DNA from: Pedobacter sp. KBS0701
GTDB taxonomy: Bacteria; Bacteroidota; Bacteroidia; Sphingobacteriales; Sphingobacteriaceae
Assembly (NCBI RefSeq): GCF_005938645.2
Contig: NZ_CP042171.1
Coordinates: 4,712,001 to 4,776,000, forward strand
Reading direction: 5' to 3'
DNA length: 64,000 bases
In this document: positions 35,621 to 45,180 of the stretch, piece after piece
How the letters are laid out: every line of letters starts with the position of its first letter
How positions within the stretch are numbered: position 1 is the first letter of the stretch
Program-made: the position numbers and the translations under genes
Notes under the pieces: generated by a model
Database searches by the model: none
What the model saw: the letters and a program-made list of their open reading frames with translations, nothing else
What the model was told of the DNA's origin: nothing

Positions 35621-36817
35621 TTAATTTACTTTTGAATATTTGGTCGCTCTTCTTTTATCAAAAGAGAACTGCAGTCCAAACCGAAGCGTATTTGCAAGGG
35701 GATTGCTATTTATAGAACCGGCAAGATAGGAGAAATCAATAGATAGGACATTATACTTCAAGCCTGCCCCAAGGGTAAGGTAATTGTTGTTCCCTTTATT
35801 TGGATTCTGATAATTATAGCCTGCTCGTACAGCAAACCTTTCCTTGAACGAGAACTCTAGTCCTGTGGAAATCCCCACCTCTTGCAACTCTTCTCTCAGT
35901 CCTCCTGGAGCGTCAGCAAAAGAGCCGAAGATACCAGACGGTACCGATCGGTCAGGATAGCTCCCATTTACAATGTTACCATCCGCATCATAAACAGGTT
36001 GGGTGGGAACAAGCAATTTATTCAGGTCCAGCGCTATGATCAATTTGCTTTCCTCTCCCACCAACGTAGCGGCTGTCCCAATTTTTAAATTAGCTGGGAG
36101 AAAATATGGATTGTCCCCAATGTTATACGAAATTTTGGTGCCGATATTCGATATATTCAAGCCGGCAGACCAGATTACAGGACCACCCAGAAAATAACCA
36201 TCTTTTTTGTAAAGCCCGGAAACGTCTACCGCGACGGCTTTCCCAGTTCCGCTCTGACCTTCGGAATTAAATTGCGCACTATAGAGATTGCTATAGATAA
36301 ACCGCAAACTTCCTCCAAGCGAAAAATCTGGTCCGAAACTCCGTGCGTAGCTTAAATCAGCAGCAAATTCATTTGGATTAAATATCCCCAGATCCTGTTG
36401 GTTATTGTCAATAAATTTTACGTCGCCGATAGAAAAGTATCTCAGTGAAGCCGCTATCGTATTTCTTTCATCGATTCTGTAATAACCACTCAAATAGGAA
36501 AGGCTCATCCCTTGTGTCAGGTTTTTTAGCCATGGGCTATAGGTAACAGAAAATCCGTAGCTGCCGTCTTTTAGGTACGCCATTGATGCCATATTTAAGG
36601 AAGGAGCATTTGCGTCTGCTTCGACGGCGACTCCCGCATTGCCCATGCCGCCGCTTCTTGCCTGCGGAGTGATCAATAGGAATGGCACAGAGGTTAGAAT
36701 ATTGCTGGCGCGGCTACCGTCTATCGTAATCTTCTCCACAGACTGGGCACAAACAGTATTCCAGTCCATAAGGACAAGCAAAAAAAAACATAAAAAAATA
36801 TTTCTCCCATTTTTCAT
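35621..36817 (-). CDS. porV: PorV-type outer-membrane protein of the type IX secretion system
   Basis: A 398-residue beta-barrel protein from the ATG at 36817 (MKNGRNIFLCFFLLV, signal ending TVCAQ). PorV features are TSVPFLLITPQARSGGMGNA near the mature start, NMASMAYLKDG, GSFADAPGGLREELQE, RAGYNYQNPNKGNNNYLTLG and the end NPLANTLRFGLQFSFDK. PorV shuttles T9SS cargo from the translocon to the attachment complex. Lying next to an RHS toxin and a T9SS sorting-domain protein, it is more likely a dedicated paralogue than the genome's main PorV; this is inference. Confidence 0.87.
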   Translation of the reverse strand: MKNGRNIFLCFFLLVLMDWNTVCAQSVEKITIDGSRASNILTSVPFLLITPQARSGGMGNAGVAVEADANAPSLNMASMAYLKDGSYGFSVTYSPWLKNLTQGMSLSYLSGYYRIDERNTIAASLRYFSIGDVKFIDNNQQDLGIFNPNEFAADLSYARSFGPDFSLGGSLRFIYSNLYSAQFNSEGQSGTGKAVAVDVSGLYKKDGYFLGGPVIWSAGLNISNIGTKISYNIGDNPYFLPANLKIGTAATLVGEESKLIIALDLNKLLVPTQPVYDADGNIVNGSYPDRSVPSGIFGSFADAPGGLREELQEVGISTGLEFSFKERFAVRAGYNYQNPNKGNNNYLTLGAGLKYNVLSIDFSYLAGSINSNPLANTLRFGLQFSFDKRRATKYSKVN

Positions 36818-37036
36818 AAAGATCAGAAAAGTAAAAACAAGTCTATTCATGGCAACTTAAAACATAAATACCGTATCCATTCCTATAATTTTACAGCTGG
36901 GATAAATTCCGGGTTAATCCACTACACTATTCTTATTTAGAAAATCAATGCACCTGAGCCTTTCTGAAATTTAGAAAAAGCTTCCTTCGCTGCTTTAAAA
37001 TTATTGTTCCGATTCAAAACTCAAACAACAGTCGCT

Positions 37037-37267
37037 TTAAAGCTTATGATTGTTTTGTGCATCAGCCGTACTCATTGGATCACAATTAGTGACTATAATA
37101 TCTGATTCACCTTTTTTATTTTTTATTACCTTAAGCTGGAAATTGTCCGGCGGCATTACTGACTGCCTGCTGTCAACAAATACGTTTCCTTTCATATCGC
37201 CGATCCCAATCTCATTGAATGAATGGTCATCGGAGGAAGTCGTCATGGACTCATTCTCAGTGAACAT
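37037..37267 (-). CDS. Small acidic protein of the RHS locus
   Basis: A 76-residue soluble frame, MFTENESMTTSSDDHSFNE onward, ending AQNNHKL. It starts 4 bases after the stop of the lipoprotein gene on the same strand, so it is likely translated from the same mRNA. No signal peptide. It has no recognisable family. In toxin loci a small protein in this place can be a second immunity or accessory factor, but nothing here shows that. Confidence 0.5.
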   Translation of the reverse strand: MFTENESMTTSSDDHSFNEIGIGDMKGNVFVDSRQSVMPPDNFQLKVIKNKKGESDIIVTNCDPMSTADAQNNHKL

Positions 37268-37271
37268 TTAA

Positions 37272-37772
37272 TTACCAATCAGGCTTATATATTAAAAACT
37301 TACGGGGTAGATTACGGATTTTATAACGTATTAAGAGGCTCCCAGAAGTCATATAGAAATCATCGTTAACGGTTTTTTTGTACACACCCTTAACCCAGCC
37401 ACCTCCTTGAGGATGTTTAAAAAAGAATCTTACTTTTAAATTTTGATCTTTATACTCGTAAAATCCCATATCTGCTTTCCTTGGATTAAGAGAAGAGACA
37501 TCATTAGGGTCGTAATTGGAGAATGTGGCTATTTTCCCATTACTATAAAATTTGACAAATTCTTGCTTAACGTTCTGTAATGTTTCGTTATGGGCAGTAT
37601 CAATCGCGCCAACCTGCTCATATATCTTTGCGGTATCTATAATGCTAAAGACCTTTGTATCCACTTCCCCTCCCTTCGGTGCATTTGTATTTCTTATCTT
37701 GCCATATTCTGTTCGAACCTGGCATCCTGATAAAAGGACTGCCACGGCCATAGCCACAATTTTTCTTACCAT
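37272..37772 (-). CDS. Lipoprotein overlapping the RHS toxin gene, candidate immunity protein
   Basis: A 166-residue lipoprotein (VLLSGCQV, Cys at residue 17). Its start overlaps the last 7 bases of the RHS gene, so it should be translationally coupled to it. The body shows FVKFYSNGKIATFSNYDP and MGFYEYKDQNLKVRFFFKHP, a beta-rich fold with an MORN-like touch. I recognise no family. The tight linkage directly behind the toxin C-terminus is the classical place of an immunity gene; periplasmic anchoring would fit a toxin that acts in the envelope. This is inference. Confidence 0.7.
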   Translation of the reverse strand: MVRKIVAMAVAVLLSGCQVRTEYGKIRNTNAPKGGEVDTKVFSIIDTAKIYEQVGAIDTAHNETLQNVKQEFVKFYSNGKIATFSNYDPNDVSSLNPRKADMGFYEYKDQNLKVRFFFKHPQGGGWVKGVYKKTVNDDFYMTSGSLLIRYKIRNLPRKFLIYKPDW

Positions 37773-40700
37773 GATGTAAAGCTATTACGTGTCTTATATT
37801 GAGAAAAGCCATTCCAGTTCCATGACTGGTTAGTAAATTCAGTATCGTGAATAAATCGGTGGATGACACTATTTTGGATTGCATGACGTACGTGTTCGCT
37901 ATCTACACCGGCCCTATAATTTCCGTATGAAACAGTTAAAGCGCCGAGCCTGTAACGGGTGCCCGTCTCGTTTACGTATGTATTTCTGTGGTATACACCA
38001 AATTGATCTTCTGATGCTCTTTCAGCAAATTTCTCAGTTCTTTGGTTTTCCAAACTTCTATTACCTGTAAAAAGACTAAAAGCTACACCGATTTTTTTGT
38101 AAGACAAGCTTAATGCCGCTGTTCTATAACTATCATTTCTGTCACCTAAACGCATCTGAGCAATCGGTTTTCCGCCGTCATTTTCATAGGACACCTTGAA
38201 ATCTCCAAAATGAAAATCGATCAAGCCGGTCCTTTGTTTAAATTCGCTCATTTCGCCCGTTCCCCACCATTGATTAGTGCCTAAGTTAAATCCATTTGTT
38301 CCGTTATCATAACCACCCATAAGAGAAGCGCGGATTTCAGCACCTCCTTTCCCAAAGCCTTGATAGTTACTATAAGCCATGAACCCGAATCCGGCGGCAA
38401 AATTCCATTTCCCTGTTGAGTATCCGACGCTTAAATTTGCACCCATACCGAACGACTTGCCAAAAACTATTGATGGAGAAATACTGAAATTAAAATCTCC
38501 GAGCGAAAAGTTTGCAGATGGCATAAAACCGCCAACGAAGGCTGTCGCAAAAGTTGTCGTTAATGAATTACTTATTAATGCGGAGGGATTGACCCCTCCC
38601 GTAATTCCCCCGATAACGGCCCCCGACAACATAGACATTCCTAGCGAGCCCCAGTTCCAGCTGTCTGTCCTTATTGCCGACGCCACATAACTTATTCCAC
38701 CGGTTAATGCTCCTATGAGAGCCCCAACCGCAACAAATGCCCAGATAAACTCCCCACTTGGGTCGGTAAACATTAGTGGGTTGTTCATTGCGTAACCATA
38801 CCTGTTATAATTTTGAGTATTGTAAAGATCTTGTACAAAATTATCAGGAGATAAGAAACGGTGTAGTCTAGGGTCATACAAACGTCCATTCATATGGATC
38901 AACCCTACCCCTAATAAGTGTTCGTGGCCGGTATAGCCCCTGTCCAATACTAGAAATGCAGCAAGATCATTCCCAAGCCCGTCCTGTATTTTCACAATAT
39001 TGCCCCACGCATCAAATTGACGCTTCTCGACCACTGCTCCCTGGTCGTTAGTGATCATTACAATGCTTCCCAAATGGTCACGGTGCAGGTAATATAAGTT
39101 AGCAGTCTGCACGCTTCCCGACGAGTATTCTTCTTTCCAAATAGCCGGGGCATTGTATGCATCGCCACCCAGATAAAAAACAAAACTGGTTTTTCCCGAC
39201 TGTATATCGTTAGTAATTTCCATGACACCATCTTCGCTATAATGCCGCCTGTACCTACGCAACATTTTATCGACCTGTTCATCGCCATAATACATGTGCG
39301 CCCGGCCAAGTAACGCATTATACTGAAAGCTGACACGCTCCTTACCTTGCTCTATAATCTCCACGGGACTTTTAAAAGCATTATAGCTGATCTGTTGAAG
39401 TGGATGGTCAGTTTGATAATAAGGATTGGCACCAGTATTTAGTATAAGCTCACTTTGGCGGTAAGTATTGCCATCATAAGTGTAAGTTCCTAACTGGCTA
39501 TTGTCGGTTATCCTTCCGCGATTGTCGTATACTTGGCTGTTATTGCCCACGTTATCATTAAATGCAGTGAGCCGATCCTGGTTATCATAGCTGAAGCTTT
39601 CGCTCCAGTTAAAGGCGCTGTTGCTCCTACTGTTTAATAAACCCCGCTGCGCATCATAACTATAACCGAGGCTCATCAGGGTTACGGGTGTACCAGACAC
39701 GTTTTCTAACAGGTTCTGCTGTGGCAATCCATAGGCATCGTACTGAATGGTTTTTTTTAATGCCGTCCCTTGCATAGCTTGTGTTAAATTCCCCCTGCCA
39801 TCTAGCAGATCCACCTTCCAAAGTATCTGCCCGGTGCCCTGTAAAGTTGTTTGCACAAGCCAGCCGTTCTGGTATTGCAATTCTATACTTTTGGCGGCTA
39901 CGATATTATTGGCTTTGTTTTTTGCCTCGTAACTTTCCGTGCTAATCCGGCCAAAGCTGTCATAAGTATATCCTTTGACGAAGCGGGCGTGCAGATTATC
40001 TTCAACTGTGCTACTTATCCTTTTGTCTCCGTCATAATTGTAGGTATAAGTCGCATTATTGCCATCGGCATTGGTCAGCGCCATAGCTCTCAGCAACTTG
40101 GTTGTACCATCATATGTATAGTCTTGTTGGATATTGGTTTCATCACCAGTGATTTTTTTCTGCGTCAGATTACCCGCACCATCATAGGTCATTTCTGTGG
40201 TCCCTTTGGGTGTTATTTCTTTGATCACCTGCCCCCACTCATCATACTGGTATTCGTATACCCCGGCAGATGGATCAGTGAGCCTGGTTTTTCGTCCCCA
40301 GCCATCCTGTTCCATGGTCTGTACAATCCCGCTATAATCGGCGGTTTTCAAATTGCCATTGGCAAAATAAGTATAGTTGATTGTCCCTCCAGGATCTTGT
40401 AAGCTCACCACCTGGCCCATTGCGTTTTTGGTAGAGGTTATGCTTTTGATTCCATCGTTCATTGTAGTGCTTAATCCACCATAACTGATATTGGTCACTT
40501 TGCCAGTAAAACTGGTAGTTTGTTTTACCCTTCCATATTCATCATATGCGGTGTCGTTCCACTGGCTAGCCGAACCTTGTGCAGCTTGTTCGCTCTGACG
40601 GGCAAGACGACCATAAACATCATATTCCGTTTCGGATGCCAGGTTGTCTCCCAGTACGGTTTTAGTATAGCTGCTTATTTTTTGCTCGAACGCGTTTAAG

Positions 40701-43700
40701 GCAGTGCCAGCAACGCCGCCCTCATCATTGATCTGCGTAATTGTAATACCCCCGTTCGGCGCGGTTGCATACGTTGTGGCTGTCACCTTGCCGAGATAGT
40801 CGGTGATTGAAATTACCCTGCCCCAGGTATCATAATCATTGGTTGTCGTCTGCCCAAAAGGATTGGTTGCAGTAAGCAGATTTCCAGTACTACTATTATA
40901 AGTACAAGTAGTGGTCATCCCATTAATATCTGTTGAACTGACCATAAACCTTCCTGATCCGTCATACTGCATTGAAATAGTCCGCTGGGCACCACCGGGT
41001 GCCGTCGTCGTTTTTTGGGTCACATTACCAAAACTGTCATAGGTCATATCCTCTATAACCCAGCCTGTGTTGTTTCCTTTCTTTTTTACCCGGCTTGGCA
41101 AAAAACCACTATAAGTATATTCGTCTTCCGTTGTAAAAATCTCTGCCCCATTAGTTAGGGTAGCCTTGCTGGACAATATCCTTCCGATGTAATTACCGGC
41201 CGGATTGTTATCATAAGTAATGTCTGCTGTTTTTGATCCCTCACCGTTAAAATTGCCTATGCTTTTAGTAACATTATAGAAATTATCATATTCCATAGTT
41301 TGAGTACTGAAAGTTCCACCAAGCATATCTTTACTAATTGTTCCCACAGCTAGGTTTACGAGGACTTTATTCGGCAAAAGCTGTGTGCTGTAAACCTGGT
41401 CTGTCCTGCTGATATAGTCGTTCAGCGATGCCCCGTCTGCAGTGTTTGTTGGTGTCAGGGCCATATCTTTTATCGACGAATTGATGTAGGTTGATTTTGC
41501 ACTGAAACTTCTGACTGCTGCACCCCGTAGAAGCGGATCAGAAATACTGATATTAAACATCCTGTTATTGTCACTACTGTTTACATGCCAATTACTACGT
41601 GTGAGTTCGCCAAAGCCCATAAACCCCAGTCCGCCAATGTGGCTTACGGCTTTACCATAACCAAATACTTGCTGAATTTGCTCCCCGTTATAATTCCTTG
41701 CCAGCTTACTGACCACGCTCACTCCAGGTAGCGTATACGAGTCAGCATAGGGATAAGTTTGGCTGTTTCCCGCTTGGTAGAGTTCAATATCAGTTGTACT
41801 CTGTTCACCGCTAAGTTCGTTATAGGTGATCGAGTGCGTTACTCCATCCTGATAAATACCTGTGATCTGCACCTCATCCCTAAAATCTTTCTGAAATTTA
41901 AATAGCGAAATAGTGGCATCACTTATAAATCCAAATTCGGGCCTGAAGTTCTTTCGGTTTGGATTTAGGAATATCGGGATTGGGTTATGCTTGAGATTTG
42001 TAAACTGGCTCATAGAATAGGATGAGCTAAAGGTTGGTGTATGATCTGAGGAAGATGGGCCTAGGTTATAATAAATATTGAGGTTTATTGTCCCGCCGTT
42101 CACTCCATTTTGCGAAACGGTCTCTCCTCTGATAATATCTGTTTTTCCATCGCCGTCCACGTCATTGGAAACAAGATAGTATTGACGTAATACTTCATAG
42201 CCAGACCCTGGTCCCGGTGACCAATAAGCCGCAGTGTTCGAAAAAGGTTGGTTTTGGGTATATTTTAAAAACGAATAACCTGTGGATATAAACGTTGAAA
42301 ACTGTGAATTATATCCTGTCGAAAACATGATGTCCATTTTCCCGTCCCCATTGTAGTCTCCAATTAAGGGAATATCAGTACTGCTCGTAGGCGCACCAGG
42401 AGTTTGCCACAAAAGTTCTAGTGTTCCTGCGTCATTCATTGAGTAGACCACTAAATAACCATCCGAGAGCTGAAGGATATCTGTTTTTCCATCGCCATTA
42501 AAGTCTGCGGTTAAGAGAGGTTGGCCTGTACGATAGGAGACAGCGAGTGCTCCTATATTTGTCACATAACCGGAAGTTAGTCTCCGGTCCATATTAATCA
42601 GGTAAGCAGAGGAGCCAACATCTCCGAATAAATAGTCACAGAAATTAACCCCCGTTACGGGGTCTGCACCGTAAAATTTATTTAGAAGCGCATAGGAATT
42701 GTTTATCCCGATAACATCAGTGAGCCCATCTCCATTGAAATCCCCCGAAACAAACTTAATATCAAGCGGAGTGCCCTGATAGGTGATCCCATCACATTCT
42801 GCATAGAATGTCGGACTGTATGGGGCCGTATCCCATACCCTGTCATATTGATAATAAACAGTAGATGTAATGCCTGCGGAAAGCATCTCAAATTTGTAAG
42901 CGCCCGGTCCGTTGTCCTTAACTACGATCAAGCCCTGTTGTGGCAATAATTTATTATTATGACTTAGCCAGGTAGCCGGAATCAGTTCTTTGAAAGCACC
43001 GGTATTGACAGGCATGCCCCACTGAAGATTTGAACCACTTGGAACCATATCATAAAAAGCATAGAATTTGGTTTTATCGGCTTTATTGTACCACAGAAAA
43101 TCCATTGTACCGTTACCGGTAAAATCGGCTGTTACAATTTCCGAGTTGTTGAAATCAATTCCAGATATGCCAAAATTTGAAATGGTACTGGAAGGGATAA
43201 TATTTCCGGTAGCCCCATAGGTAAAAGAAACCGGTGCAAGGGGTGTTGTCCCGTCCCCATTCTTTTCCTGTACTGCCGTTATCCGCTGATAGTTGAGGTC
43301 AGATACCGTACCGTAGTCTAACTGGTAATTTCGGAAGCCACTGCCATTGGCAATAACAGAAATATTACTAAGCAAGTTGGAACTGTAGGATTCAGCACCC
43401 CCGGCATATGCTTGTTCACCCCTAGTTGCCGACATGTAATTGAAAACAATTTGGTTTAGACTAGCAGAGTTACCCAAACTGCCATATTCTATCCGCGCAA
43501 TAGATAGATTATTGTTACTATTGTTATAATAGTAGCTAATCCGCGCACCAAGTGGGTTTTCAGAATAAGTAATGGCATAGGTCAAGGATGTTTCAGAAGC
43601 AACACCAACTCCATAGTAAACTTTTGAGCCATCAGGGTGGATTACTTCAAAATAATCTGGCCCAATTCCTGATTCCCCTCTGGAGAATATCCTGATATTA

Positions 43701-44353
43701 GAATAATTTTCGGTCTGGTATTCCGAACCATCCGCGCCATAAACCCCGCTCTTAAGCATTAACCTTTGCCCATCCAGGGCAAAGCGGTCTTTTGAATCCC
43801 AGTATGTATTTCCTATAAATCCGTCGTGGAACATTGTAGCAGGTATACGTGTAATAGTAGATAAACCTGATAGGCTCCAACCCAAGCCAAGGCTCCCATT
43901 GCCTCCCTGACTATTATAGACCAATGCAAGCTTAGGCACAGCATTGCCTAGTCCTGGCGGCAGGGTCAGGGGAATAGAATAAGTTGCGCCACCTGTAGCG
44001 GATACATCTACGCTTCCTGCAATCCTACCTGCTGTAGAAAATATAACAGGACCAACAGGGTCTCCCGGATCTCTTGGGTCTATTGGATCAGTAGGGTCTC
44101 CCGGATCGCCGGGGTGACCGGGGTCGCCCGGAGGATAATAGACATTTTTTGTAGCATTGGCACCTTTCCCAGCTGATGCGTCGGTCTTGAATACAGGGAT
44201 ACTGCCTTTAATAAACTTTAATTCCTGTCCGGGAATGATAATACGTTTAGTTGTGTCGTTAGTTTTTTTCGGTAAGTTGGTCTTAACCTGTGCTCGGCTG
44301 ATCTGAAAGCTGAGGGCAAAAACTATTAGCAAGAGTATAGAAATATTTTTCAT
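37766..44353 (-). CDS. Giant RHS/YD-repeat protein with C-terminal toxin-like domain
   Basis: A 2195-residue exported protein. It has a signal peptide (ending ISRAQ), a Gly-Asp-Pro-rich linker (residues about 74-104) and a SpvB-like domain (about 110-200, YSIPLTLPPGLGNAVPKL). Five FG-GAP-like DxNGDGxxD repeats follow (about 410-745, e.g. DFNGDGKTDI), then many YD repeats (about 1100-1740). The RHS core ends in DHLGS (about 1759) and NNPLMFTDPSGEF (about 1864). The last 330 residues are a Gly/Ala hydrophobic segment then a beta-rich domain ending GVDSEHVRHAIQN, resembling polymorphic toxin type 23 (from memory). Likely an antibacterial toxin cage with variable tip. Confidence 0.9.
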   Translation of the reverse strand: MKNISILLLIVFALSFQISRAQVKTNLPKKTNDTTKRIIIPGQELKFIKGSIPVFKTDASAGKGANATKNVYYPPGDPGHPGDPGDPTDPIDPRDPGDPVGPVIFSTAGRIAGSVDVSATGGATYSIPLTLPPGLGNAVPKLALVYNSQGGNGSLGLGWSLSGLSTITRIPATMFHDGFIGNTYWDSKDRFALDGQRLMLKSGVYGADGSEYQTENYSNIRIFSRGESGIGPDYFEVIHPDGSKVYYGVGVASETSLTYAITYSENPLGARISYYYNNSNNNLSIARIEYGSLGNSASLNQIVFNYMSATRGEQAYAGGAESYSSNLLSNISVIANGSGFRNYQLDYGTVSDLNYQRITAVQEKNGDGTTPLAPVSFTYGATGNIIPSSTISNFGISGIDFNNSEIVTADFTGNGTMDFLWYNKADKTKFYAFYDMVPSGSNLQWGMPVNTGAFKELIPATWLSHNNKLLPQQGLIVVKDNGPGAYKFEMLSAGITSTVYYQYDRVWDTAPYSPTFYAECDGITYQGTPLDIKFVSGDFNGDGLTDVIGINNSYALLNKFYGADPVTGVNFCDYLFGDVGSSAYLINMDRRLTSGYVTNIGALAVSYRTGQPLLTADFNGDGKTDILQLSDGYLVVYSMNDAGTLELLWQTPGAPTSSTDIPLIGDYNGDGKMDIMFSTGYNSQFSTFISTGYSFLKYTQNQPFSNTAAYWSPGPGSGYEVLRQYYLVSNDVDGDGKTDIIRGETVSQNGVNGGTINLNIYYNLGPSSSDHTPTFSSSYSMSQFTNLKHNPIPIFLNPNRKNFRPEFGFISDATISLFKFQKDFRDEVQITGIYQDGVTHSITYNELSGEQSTTDIELYQAGNSQTYPYADSYTLPGVSVVSKLARNYNGEQIQQVFGYGKAVSHIGGLGFMGFGELTRSNWHVNSSDNNRMFNISISDPLLRGAAVRSFSAKSTYINSSIKDMALTPTNTADGASLNDYISRTDQVYSTQLLPNKVLVNLAVGTISKDMLGGTFSTQTMEYDNFYNVTKSIGNFNGEGSKTADITYDNNPAGNYIGRILSSKATLTNGAEIFTTEDEYTYSGFLPSRVKKKGNNTGWVIEDMTYDSFGNVTQKTTTAPGGAQRTISMQYDGSGRFMVSSTDINGMTTTCTYNSSTGNLLTATNPFGQTTTNDYDTWGRVISITDYLGKVTATTYATAPNGGITITQINDEGGVAGTALNAFEQKISSYTKTVLGDNLASETEYDVYGRLARQSEQAAQGSASQWNDTAYDEYGRVKQTTSFTGKVTNISYGGLSTTMNDGIKSITSTKNAMGQVVSLQDPGGTINYTYFANGNLKTADYSGIVQTMEQDGWGRKTRLTDPSAGVYEYQYDEWGQVIKEITPKGTTEMTYDGAGNLTQKKITGDETNIQQDYTYDGTTKLLRAMALTNADGNNATYTYNYDGDKRISSTVEDNLHARFVKGYTYDSFGRISTESYEAKNKANNIVAAKSIELQYQNGWLVQTTLQGTGQILWKVDLLDGRGNLTQAMQGTALKKTIQYDAYGLPQQNLLENVSGTPVTLMSLGYSYDAQRGLLNSRSNSAFNWSESFSYDNQDRLTAFNDNVGNNSQVYDNRGRITDNSQLGTYTYDGNTYRQSELILNTGANPYYQTDHPLQQISYNAFKSPVEIIEQGKERVSFQYNALLGRAHMYYGDEQVDKMLRRYRRHYSEDGVMEITNDIQSGKTSFVFYLGGDAYNAPAIWKEEYSSGSVQTANLYYLHRDHLGSIVMITNDQGAVVEKRQFDAWGNIVKIQDGLGNDLAAFLVLDRGYTGHEHLLGVGLIHMNGRLYDPRLHRFLSPDNFVQDLYNTQNYNRYGYAMNNPLMFTDPSGEFIWAFVAVGALIGALTGGISYVASAIRTDSWNWGSLGMSMLSGAVIGGITGGVNPSALISNSLTTTFATAFVGGFMPSANFSLGDFNFSISPSIVFGKSFGMGANLSVGYSTGKWNFAAGFGFMAYSNYQGFGKGGAEIRASLMGGYDNGTNGFNLGTNQWWGTGEMSEFKQRTGLIDFHFGDFKVSYENDGGKPIAQMRLGDRNDSYRTAALSLSYKKIGVAFSLFTGNRSLENQRTEKFAERASEDQFGVYHRNTYVNETGTRYRLGALTVSYGNYRAGVDSEHVRHAIQNSVIHRFIHDTEFTNQSWNWNGFSQYKTRNSFTSW

Positions 44354-44381
44354 TGGAGCGATGTTTTTGAAAAATGAGAGG

Positions 44382-44846
44382 TTAGTGTTTAATCAACTTT
44401 ATCGTTTCTGTTTTCAAATCGGAATACTGCCCGACCAATAGATAAGTACCGGGTGGTAATTGTTGAAAAGGAATAACAGTTTGGCGTTCATCAGGCTTAT
44501 ATGACATTCTAAAAACCTTGTTGCCGCCGACACTATATACATCCAGGCTTTTGAGAAAGATTTTATCTGGGGCACCCCAGGAAACGTTAAGCGTTTCCTT
44601 AAGTGGGTTTGGGTAGGCCTTTATACCCCGTTCAGTAATTAGCCCCTCGCTTCCCAGTTCGCTTCCGGGAGTAATAAGGTTTTTATTCGCTGTTGCCATC
44701 TGTCTCGCGGATGGACAGTTTATACATACCCAGCGCCGCTCGGTCTGATTCCCAGATGCGTCATAGCTGAAGGCCAGTTTCTGCGCGATCGAATTTTTTA
44801 AAAAGGCTAATGTAAATACGAAGAAGAATAGAGCGCACTTTTCCAT
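44382..44846 (-). CDS. Short T9SS type A sorting-domain protein heading the RHS locus
   Basis: A 154-residue protein with a signal peptide (ending KNSIAQ), a short YD-like motif AFSYDASGNQTERRW with CINC, a linker, and a C-terminal T9SS sorting domain: KAYPNPLKETLNVSW, LDVYSVGGNKV, QLPPGTYLLVGQY and IKLIKH at the end. Such domains send cargo through the T9SS and are removed on the cell surface. It starts 28 bases before the RHS gene on the same transcript. The RHS protein itself has no such domain, so this small protein may be a partner; that is inference. Confidence 0.85.
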   Translation of the reverse strand: MEKCALFFFVFTLAFLKNSIAQKLAFSYDASGNQTERRWVCINCPSARQMATANKNLITPGSELGSEGLITERGIKAYPNPLKETLNVSWGAPDKIFLKSLDVYSVGGNKVFRMSYKPDERQTVIPFQQLPPGTYLLVGQYSDLKTETIKLIKH

Positions 44847-45180
44847 TGTAGAGAGGTTTCGTTAAAATCTGATGATCGATTTTACCTAAAATTTTAGTCG
44901 AAATAATTTTTTTTACATCAACCGCCTGTTTTTCAGGATGTCAACCAATCAGTTTTTTACACGAACCAATTTTCCAACCGAAACCATTGCGTAGCGCAAT
45001 CAATAATGGAATAGCTTTTTCGGAATTCTTTTGCGATCCTCTTAATGGAGAGCTGGTTCAATTTCTATCTGGTTAAATTTATTACCTACTACCAAAGTAT
45101 CATAATTGTAAATCATCCATATCCAATTTTGCCACCGTACCCGATGGTCCGATAACCGCCCCTTAAACGAGGAGGCCAGA
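44847..45180. other. Promoter region of the toxin locus and flank of the element remnant
   Basis: No gene is seen in these 334 bases. The left half is AT-rich leader for the minus-strand toxin operon. The right end holds a strong GAGGAGG ribosome site 7 bases before the ATG at 45181, unusual for Bacteroidota and fitting a gene of mobile-element origin. Confidence 0.5.

Noticed and set aside
39851..40402. A 183-codon plus-strand frame inside the RHS gene
   Set aside because: Antisense shadow of YD repeats; no start context or domain.
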